Source: Cryptomeria japonica (lineage: Eukaryota > Streptophyta > Pinopsida > Cupressales > Cupressaceae). From it: a DNA stretch of 64,000 nt. Location: positions 604,732,177 through 604,796,176 of the forward strand of contig NC_081405.1 of the NCBI RefSeq assembly GCF_030272615.1, given 5' to 3'. This document shows positions 56,285 through 64,000 of this stretch, in pieces. The notes under the pieces were generated by a model. The model did not search any database. It was given only the letters and a program-made list of their open reading frames with translations, and was not told the origin of the DNA. Position 1 is the stretch's first letter; each line of letters opens with the position of its first letter. A program made the translations under genes and the position numbers.

Positions 56285-59233
56285 AAATCAGATGAAACTG
56301 ATACAGAGGAAGTAGTTTATGTGGCTATCAAAGATGGTTTAGATGAAGAAAGGTATGAAGAAAAAGCCCTAATATCTCACATAAACACTAATGATTCTTG
56401 GATCATAGATAGTGGATGCTCACATCATATGATAGGTGATAAACACAAGTTTGTTATGTTAGAAGATTGTGATGGAGGCTATGTTAGATTTGGTAATGAT
56501 GCACCATGTTCGGTGAAAGGTAAAGGATCTATAACACTTCTTGACAATGAAAGATGCAATGATGTTTATTGGGTTGAAGGTTTGAAATACAATTTGCTGA
56601 GTGTAGCACAACTAAACAATATAGGTTACCGAATAGAATTTCAGAAAGGAATCGTCAAAGTTCATGACAAAAATGGAAAGTTAGGTGCTACCGGGACACA
56701 AACAAAAGGTAACACATTTCACCTTGACTCAACTCAGAACAAGTATTTGTATGCAAAGATAGATGATACCTGGTTATGGCATAAAAGGTTTTGTCATGTA
56801 AATTTTGATAATCTGATCAAAATAAGTAAGAAGCACCGAGTAAGAGGTCTACCGAGTCTTGAAAAACCTGAGAATACTATGTGCTGAGGATGCCAGATGG
56901 GTAAGATGACAAGATCAAGCTTTACAAGAAGACAACTAAAATGTCTTAGATCAGATAGAGGAGGAGAGTTCACATCTGATGAGTTCAACTTATTCTGCAA
57001 TGATCGTGGTATTAAAAGACAAGTCTCTGCACCGAGAACTCCACAACAGAATGGAATAGCTGAGAGAATAAATAGATCTATTGTGGATTGTGCTAGAACC
57101 CTGATGATTGAAAAGAAAGTGCCACAAACATTTTGGAGAGAAGCAATAAGCACAACAGTTTACACCCTGAACCGAGTACAACTGAAGAAAGGTACTTTGA
57201 AGACATCATATGAAATCTGGTATGATAAGAAACCTAATGTAAGTTATTTTAAAATCTTTGGAAGTAGATGCTATGTACATAAAGATGATAGAAATGGCAA
57301 GTTTGATTAGAAAAGTGAAGAAGAAACATTTCTAGGTTATTCTTCTAGAAGCAAAGCATTTAAATGTCTGATCAAATCATCTAACAAAATAGTAGAAAGT
57401 GCAAATGTGAAAATTGATGAATTTGCAGAAAGAAATGATGAAGGAAATTCCAAAGAACCAGAAGATTATGATGAATTTGTCTATGTTCAACCGACAAGTT
57501 TTACCGAGAAAAATGTTGAAGAAAATGAAGAGAATATCCAGTTAACGAGTGATGAAGAAGATCATATAGAGCTTACCGAGCCTGTATTAGCAAAGTATGT
57601 CAGAAGACATCATGCACCAAGTCATATTATAGGAGATAAGGATGATCCAGTGATGACAAGGAACAAACTGAGACATAACACATGTCTGATATTTGAATTT
57701 GAACCGAGAATAGTGAAAGAGGCATTTAACAGTGAAAATTGGATAAATGCAATGACAGAAGAGATTGATCAAATCAAGAAGAATGACACATGGACACTGG
57801 TCCCAAGGCCGAAGGACAAAAATGTAATCGGTACAAAGTGGATTTTTAGAAACAAGCTAAATGAAAAAGGTGAGGTCATTCGAAATAAAGCAAGACTAGT
57901 TTGCAAAGGTTATGCCCAAGAAGAAGGAATTGATTATGGTGAGACTTTTGCACCTATAGCAAGACTTGAAGGAGTAAGAACATTGTTGGCATATGCTGCT
58001 TAAATTTTTTTTAAGGTATATCAAATGGATGTCAAATCTGCATTTCTGAATGGAATATTAGAAGAAGTTTTTATTGAACAACCTGAAGGATTTGTTGAAG
58101 ACAATAATAAAGATCAGGTATGTAAATTGAACAAATCATTATATGGTCTGAAACAAGCACCTAGAGCATGGTATGAAAGATTGCACTCTTATTTGATTAA
58201 GATTGGTTTTATAAGGATAAGTGAGAATAGCAATATGTACATGAAGAATGATGAAAATGGAATATTGATCTCAGCCATATTTGTTGATGATATTATATTT
58301 TGTGGAAATGAATCTCTATGTAAGAACTTTGGAAATGAAATGAGAAAAGAATTTGAGATGTCATTAATCGGTGAGATAAAGTATTTTATAGGTTTACAGA
58401 TACTGCAAATGAAAAATGATATTTTCATTACTCAATCCAAGTACATAAAGGAAATCTTGAATAAATTTTGAATGGAGGATTCAAAACCAGTAAGTACTCC
58501 TATGACTACCAACTATAAATTATCAAAGAATGATGAATCTACATCTGTTGATGAGACACTTTACCGATCCATGATTGGAAAGCTACAATATGTTGTTCAC
58601 AACAGACTAGACATAACACATTTTGTAGGTATAGTTGCAAGATTCTTTGTAGATCCTAAGGAAACACACATGACATCAATCAAAAGAATTTTTAGATACT
58701 TGAAAGGCATAGAGGATTATGGCTTAGTATATCAGAAAGGAAATGATTTTTATTTAAAAGTTTATACTGATGCTGATTGGGCAGGCAACATTGATGACAA
58801 AAAAAGCACAAGTGGAGGAGCTTTCTTCTTAGGAGAAAGACTAGTGAGTTGGCTTAGCAAGAAACGAGGATGTGTTTCATAGTCAACAACAGAAGCTGAA
58901 TACGTTGCTACAACATTTAATTGTACCAACATTGCATGGATCAAACAACTGTTGGAAGGTATAAATGAGAAAGTTACCAAGCTAGTACCTATATTTTGTG
59001 ACAATACTAGTGCCATTAACATTTCAAAGAATCCTATTATGCACTCTAAGACAAAGCACATCTCTATCAAATATCATTATCTTAGAGAAGAAGCTCAAGA
59101 GAAGAAAGTAGTGTTGGAGTATGTTAGCACAAAGGAACAAATAGCAGATATCTTCACCAAGCCACTACTAAGGGACACTTTTGAATATCTTAGAAGTAAG
59201 TTAGGGGTCCTACCCCTATCTTCTACTCACTGA
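56285..59233 (+). pseudogene. E pol: protease, partial integrase, RT, RNase H
   Basis: Protease D-S-G-C-S-H-H-M at about 56410 (active site intact). Pre-integrase W-L-W-H-K-R-F-C-H. Zinc part ends C-Q-M-G-K-M-T-R-S-S-F and then jumps to L-K-C-L-R-S-D-R-G-G-E-F. About 70-75 residues are missing, including the first catalytic Asp and the D-D-Y-S-R block. RT 57780-58500 with Y-Q-M-D-V-K-S-A-F-L-N-G and F-V-D-D-I-I-F. RNase H to 59233 with A-D-W-A-G-N. Stops at 56885, 57308, 58001, 58469 and 58880, no frameshift. Confidence 0.88.
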
Positions 59234-59680
59234 TCGAGTTCAGTGAAAGCATCAATTTGATGACTCTATAAAATATATTTTTAGGAGTTGATGCTGATTT
59301 ACACACTTTAGGATGTTTTCTAAAGGTGTGTAGGAAACAATACATGAAATAATACAGGGAACAAGAATTGAAGACATAAATGCTCTGACTGAGACTAAGT
59401 TGACACATAACAACAGGAAATCACTTCATACAGGAAGAAATTATGTTTTAGTTCTTTAATTTTTGGCATTGTTGTCAAAGGGGGAGAAGAATAATATAAG
59501 GGGGAGAAGACTGATTGAAAAGACTGAAACTACTGATTTAAAGAAAAGGAGGTAGAAGATTGAAGAAAATAGGAGAAGTCTATTGACAGCAAGAGAGCAT
59601 TTCAGCATTTCAAGATTTCAGAATCACAACAATCAGAATCTTTTTAAGGTCAAATCAATTGGTTTTGCCATCAATGCCAA

Positions 59681-59690
59681 AGGGGGAGAT
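59681..59690 (+). other. Polypurine tract of E
   Basis: AGGGGGAGAT immediately before the 3' LTR; the plus-strand primer site of copia replication. A similar purine run lies at about 59480-59510. Confidence 0.75.
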
Positions 59691-61234
59691 TGTTAGCATT
59701 TGGCATTATAACAGACAATGGGAGATTGTTGGCATTTCAATAAGGATATTGAGAAGGTTGTTGATGATTATGGATATAACTGATTAAGGATTTTTACTGT
59801 CTTGATATTATTATTTTGTCATTGATGTCAAGAAATTGATTTTCTAATTTAGTATGATGTTGCCACATCTTGAGAATTATGATTTAAAAATTATAAAGAT
59901 GTCGGTAAAAGACACAGAGAGAATATGATGAATAAGGAGATGAATAAGGTATTCAATGGGGAACTATTACCGAGTCAGACAATGATGAGATCATGATGTT
60001 TAGATTGTTTTAACATCATACATATGTTGTAAATTGTAAGGTTATTACTATACTATGTTACCGAGCAAAGAACCTAGTTGGTAAACCCTAAGGAACCTAG
60101 TCAGTAAACCCCAAGGTTATCGCTATCGGTTAATGAAGGTAGAATGTCTACCGAGTGAAGTTTAGTATTCACCGAGTTATTACTGAGTTGTAACCGAGCT
60201 GTAACATAATACATTAAATGGTTACATGCGTTATTTAATGAAGGAAGCTGATGAGCTAGAACTGATTAGATGATTGGTATGCTGTGCATGAAGTTTGTTA
60301 ATGAATCTATGGCAAAGGAAAATTGGCATGAAGATCTACAGCTCAGATTGAACCGCAATACCCTAGCACAAGTTCCAAGAAATGTATGCAAGTTCCAAGG
60401 CAGGGTAAAACATTTTCAAATCGAAGGATACATTGAACCTGGTCAAAGTTTGAAGATATGATGGCTATGATTGATCATGGGAAATGTGATCAAGGAGATT
60501 AAGCGGTTGGCGAATTGTTTATAAATAGGGAACTATTGATAAACAATGTATGCAGGCAAATGTATGCATAAGGATGCTACATAGTGATTACTGAGCACAA
60601 AAGCTTGAAGACCTATTTGAATAACAGAGTATAGAGGCCCAACCGATGGACAAGATTAGTTCTATGTCTAGATTGTATTGAGCAAATAAGAATCTGCTTT
60701 AGCATTTTAGATGTGAAGTTGCAGATAGATTTTTATTACTGTTATTTTGTGAAGTGACAGAAAATCTGTTAACCGAGTGGACTTAACAATCTTATTTGTA
60801 AAACCATCTAGCAAGGTGACATTCTGATTGAGTGTTTGAAATCCTTTAACAAGGTCACTTCTAACAAGGTGAAGATCCTAACAGATCTGAGGGAAATCCC
60901 TTAACCGGGTCACATCTAGCAATGTGGTTTGTAATCTTTAACATGACTTGCTTTTAACTGAGCATACTCTAGAAGAGTATATTTCTTAGTGGGTCCGAAA
61001 TCCCATAGTAGTTTTTCCCTATTTGGGTTTCCACGTTAAATCTGGTGTTATGAGGTTTATGATGTTTATATGCTTTTGAGTTTTCATGTTTAGTAGTTTT
61101 GGTTATATTACTGAATTATATGTTACCGAGGTTGAATCTAATGTTTTTATGGAAAATTAAGTTTCTATGATTCACCCCCCCTCTCATCTTGTTGGCTATG
61201 GGATCTGTACTTACATTAAGTATCAGAACTATCA
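59691..61234 (+). repeat. E 3' LTR
   Basis: 1544 bp, TGTTAGCA to ACTATCA, nearly identical to 53773-55317. Differences include several C/T changes in ACCGAG phrases. Confidence 0.92.
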
Positions 61235-61276
61235 AGTATAGGAAGTTGTTCCACTACTTAACTTCCTTACAATTAG
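61235..61276 (+). repeat. E target duplication, end of D LTR and D target duplication
   Basis: 61235-61239 is AGTAT (partner of 53768-53772). 61240-61271 completes the 3' LTR of D, ending CCTTACA. 61272-61276 is ATTAG (partner of 42175-42179). Confidence 0.8.
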
Positions 61277-61390
61277 AAAGTAAGTTAATAAAAGAAGATA
61301 ACATATGCATTTTGAAATTAATAAACTTAAATTTAAGAAAGAATGATCTAAAAATATTACAGAAGAAGTGTTCACATCGGGTTCACCAAA
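61277..61390 (-). other. G leader: primer site and start of the polyprotein
   Basis: On the minus strand the LTR is followed by TTTTGGTGAACCCGATGTGA (61387-61368), a likely gypsy primer binding site. An open stretch beginning M-H-M-L-S-S near 61308 is in frame with 42179-42029 once D is removed. The tRNA used is not identified. Confidence 0.5.
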
Positions 61391-62528
61391 ATTTAGAGGA
61401 GGGAATTTATCACCTCCAACATGATGAATCTTAGAGGACAAATAGACTCGCCACTTCCTCACTCAAACTGGCGCTAAGGGTGAGCCAGGGGATAAAAAAC
61501 AACAGAATTAGATGATCATGCAACAAAGAAGACCTCTAGACAACTCTGCAAAGCCTTTGTCTTTTGGACAAATGTATAGATCTGGGACACCAGCATGACA
61601 TGCTATCATCCTGCACAGACAAAGTAAAGAAACTGTACAACAGATGCTAATGCAATAATATAACTAATTAACAATGCTATGGTAAATAAAGTAAAATGGG
61701 TAGAATGTTAACAGTTAAAATAAGGTAAAGGAAAGTTGAAGGAAGCTTAAAACCAGTCCATGATTGAAGCTTCCAACTAGATGAATTTTCTATAATTCAA
61801 CCTGCACACAAGCCAGAAAGGAAAAATGTTTGGGGCTTCTTGGGGACTTGCCTTAGTCAAATCCCAGTTTTGGTGTTTCCACCTCCATAGACAACCAAAT
61901 AGATTGATAGAATAAAAGATAAATGCAAGATAAGATAAATGATAAATGATAAATGATAGAAGATGGATGTGATAAATCCCAAGGTGCTCAAAGATAGGAT
62001 AAATAGATAGATATTACCAAAGAGGCTTGAGAAAGCCAAGAGAGTTGCAAAAGAAATACCGTGAGAGTTTGAGAGTGTTGTAACAAACTAGAGATTGTGG
62101 TAGCAAGCGAGAGAGAATCATAGGAAGCTATAAGAGCCCAAAGAATAAGAGAGATTGTATGGAGGAACTAGAGAGCTTGAAAGAAGAGAAAGATGGATTT
62201 AAAAGAGAGAAGAGGAGGGAAAGAAGAGGTCAGCGAGCCATTTAGAAGATTTCGAGCCATTTCCACCAACATGTGCAAGTGAAAAGTGGAAAGGTGTGCT
62301 CAGAAATGAAATTCGATAAGATGTCATGGGAAGAATGCGTGGTGCGTAGATGTCTGCGTGACGCGCTAGTGTCCAGACAAATCACACTAAAAAATGACAA
62401 GTGGAAAGAGAAACAAAAGGCTAATATGAAACAAAAGCTGAAGAATAATTGCTGAAAGGGTTCTTGAGCATTCTGAGAGGAAAAAGGCTGATGCAAGGGC
62501 TGAAGTGAGCCTACTTAGGTGCTAGGGG
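61391..62528 (-). repeat. G 5' LTR (outer end missing)
   Basis: Matches 29587-30723 from AGAGGAGGG to CTACTTAGGTGCTAGGGG. The last ~70 bp that carry the LTR start in the 3' copy are absent, and the sequence switches to LTR I. Confidence 0.8.
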
Positions 62529-63056
62529 GGGAATTCACTTTCTAATTTCCCTCTCACTTAACTCTTCCACCTTTCCATTCTTCAATCTTTCATTCCTCCA
62601 CTTTCAAAAAGGTGGCTTTTGATGAAAATAAATAATTTCTTTATTTATTTTTAGTTAACTCATTTTCTCTCCACTTAAATAATTCTCTCAATCAATCTTG
62701 TCCATTCATTTCTCAAAATCAAAATCAATCTTAGCCATTGATCAAAATCAAAATCTATATAAATTGTGAATAAAATCCTCATTTTTAACAATCACACCTT
62801 TGATATATTGTCATCATAATTGCATCACGCTTTTGAATTTTCTTTGTGCACACATAATTTCTAAGAGCCATCATACAAGAAGATTAAGAAGAACAATGGA
62901 GGTCATGGATTTGATGCTAGGCACAATCATTTTAATTTTCATTTGAATGCATTTTTAATTCATCTTTCATTGATTTTTAAGGTTATTTTGCTTAGAAATG
63001 AGTTTTGTGGCTACGTAATGGTTCTTTGTAGGTTTCCCCTAAATTTACCTGCAACA
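62529..63056 (+). repeat. LTR of gypsy element I, right half
   Basis: Continues 29072-29586: CACTTAACTCTTCCACC repeats, then AATAAATAATTTC, a TATA-type promoter (TCTATATAAATTG, about 62754) and a U5-like end CCTGCAACA. The TATA box supports plus orientation and 5'-LTR function. Confidence 0.55.
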
Positions 63057-63369
63057 TTTTCTAATAAACCCAATGTGAAGACATTTTTAAATTTGACAAA
63101 TTGTTGTGAGTTTTTGATGTGACAAGATCTTGGCGATGTAATTGTGGAATCCAATGATGCAATTGACTATTTCATTGATGTTTCATGCAATCATTGGATA
63201 GATAGTAAATTAATTGGGTTTTAATTTTGATCATACAATGCAAATAAAAAATTGATTAATCACACATTTGGTTAAAATTAAGTGGACTAATTGATTGAGT
63301 TTTTAATTAGACACTGCAAATGGAAATCATTGGATCTCACATTTAGCTAATTAAATGACAATGAATCAA
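63057..63369 (+). other. Decayed primer site and leader of element I
   Basis: TTTTCTAATAAACCCAATGTG (63057-63077) resembles a mutated form of the G primer site TTTTGGTGAACCCGATGTG, so the preceding LTR is likely a 5' LTR. No open frame follows. Confidence 0.4.
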
Positions 63370-63700
63370 TTTTACCATCTAATTAAGGGTTTAATGGAAA
63401 AATTTGACAATCTAGCCTAATTAGGGGTTTTTATTTGAGAAATTTTACAATCTAGCCTAATTAAGGGTTTAATGGACAAATTTCACAATCTAGCCTAATT
63501 AGGGGTTTTATTCCACAAATTTCACAATCTAGCTTAATTAGAGGTTTAATTCAACAAATTTCATAATCTATCCTAATTAGGGGTTTAATTTGACAAATAC
63601 ATAATCTAGATTAATTAGGTGGGTAAATGGATCAAAAGCATAATCTAGATTAATGAGGTGGTTAAATCGATCAATTTCACAAATCTAGATAAAATTGACA
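63370..63700 (+). repeat. Tandem array, period about 39 bp
   Basis: The phrase AATCTAGCCTAATTAGGGGT and variants recur at 63409, 63449, 63487, 63526, 63565, 63603, 63642 and 63682 (steps 38-40 bp). Copies diverge rightward. It is non-coding. Confidence 0.85.
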
Positions 63701-64000
63701 AGTCAAAGGATCAATATCACATATAATTAGTCAAATGGGAAAAGAATTAATTAAAAATTACTCAATTGATCAAATGGTCAAATTTTGAGATAAAACAATT
63801 TTCTATTTTTCAAGAAAATATGTATATGTGATGCACTTTGTGAAACAAAGAGTACAATTCATAACACTTGAATTTGTTTTTTCATTAATGCAATTATTAA
63901 AAGGCAATTTTTTATGTTATTGATGGTTTGTTTTAAGCATTGTGGAGATCACGAGGCAAATACTTTTATTAGAAACTATTGATGAATTTGATGCAAGATG
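63701..64000. other. Unassigned right edge
   Basis: AT-rich, no open frame of note and no recognised element; probably the leader of element I continuing beyond the window. Confidence 0.35.

Larger units (their letters stand above)
53773..61234 (+). mobile_element. Ty1/copia element E, complete with target duplication
   Basis: 7462 bp inserted in the 3' LTR of D, with perfect AGTAT duplication and two LTRs of 1545 and 1544 bp that are very alike. The gag-pol frame is one continuous frame from 55382 to 59233 except for six stops and two in-frame deletions (nucleocapsid knuckle and the first half of the integrase core). By nesting it is among the youngest insertions here, yet it is defective. 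Confidence 0.93.
42180..61271 (+). mobile_element. Ty1/copia element D (TNT1-like), split by F and E
   Basis: Plus-strand copia element inserted in gypsy G. 5' LTR 42180-43040, gag-pol from 43164, RNase H interrupted at 47018 by element F and resumed at 53036-53187, and 3' LTR 53243-53772 interrupted by element E and completed at 61240-61271. Heavily decayed. Of the same lineage as element J at the left edge. Confidence 0.85.
29587..62528 (-). mobile_element. Ty3/gypsy element G (Tat/Ogre-like), outer shell of the nest
   Basis: Minus-strand element whose two LTRs (29587-30793 and 61391-62528) enclose an interior split by copia H (33989-42028) and copia D (42180-61271). When both are ignored, one long reading frame runs through 61.3 kb, 42.2-42.0 kb and 34.0-32.1 kb with few stops. 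It contains retropepsin and G-patch-like regions. RT, RNase H and integrase are absent, so it is non-autonomous or internally deleted. The outermost ~70 bp of the 5' LTR are missing. Confidence 0.75.

Noticed and set aside
53773..61234. Element E considered an active, autonomous retrotransposon
   Set aside because: Despite like LTRs and a target duplication it has six stops and lacks part of integrase and the gag knuckle.

Overview
The window is nuclear DNA of a land plant, most likely a gymnosperm (inference). It is AT-rich and spliced, and it is dominated by old, nested LTR retrotransposons of the Ty1/copia type primed by initiator tRNA-Met, together with Ty3/gypsy elements and LINE-derived retroposons. 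I see no rRNA, tRNA, CRISPR or organellar signature. Only one host gene looks intact.

Host-gene part (about 2.1-26.3 kb). This is a ruined tandem array of a 2-oxoglutarate/Fe(II)-dependent dioxygenase (2OGD) gene. Three units are recognisable. Unit 1 (2089-5432) keeps only the end of exon 2, an intron and exon 3. Unit 2 (13922-19477) keeps upstream DNA and a scrap of exon 3. Unit 3 (about 21400-25993) holds a complete three-exon gene (23015-23409, 23490-23814, 25748-25993; 321 residues; His195/Asp197/His252 and Arg263-x-Ser265). Units 1 and 2 carry the same LINE-derived insertion and unit 3 shows the empty site, so units 1 and 2 are sisters duplicated after that insertion. The array is further interrupted by a retroposon with a coiled-coil reading frame (6015-7170; relative at 19544-20364) and by a truncated copia element with an intact gag (9175-13921).

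Left edge (1-1869). A minus-strand TNT1-like copia element runs off the window; its LTR, primer binding site, gag and the start of pol are present.

Retrotransposon tower (about 29.07-63.06 kb). A gypsy LTR (element I) is split at 29586/62529 by a minus-strand Tat/Ogre-like gypsy element G. G has taken two copia insertions: H (33989-42028, minus) and D (42180-61271, plus). D has taken two more: F (47019-53035, minus) and E (53773-61234, plus). Target-site duplications and the rejoining of interrupted reading frames support the order I > G > D > F/E, with H a separate hit in G. All polyproteins in the tower are broken.

Right edge. After the I LTR come a decayed primer site and a tandem array with a period near 39 bp. 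The best candidates for something undescribed are the ORF1-only LINE and the coiled-coil retroposons. They lack a reverse transcriptase, have 14-15 bp target duplications where these can be seen, and share a 3' terminal motif. They could be non-autonomous families using one LINE machinery.
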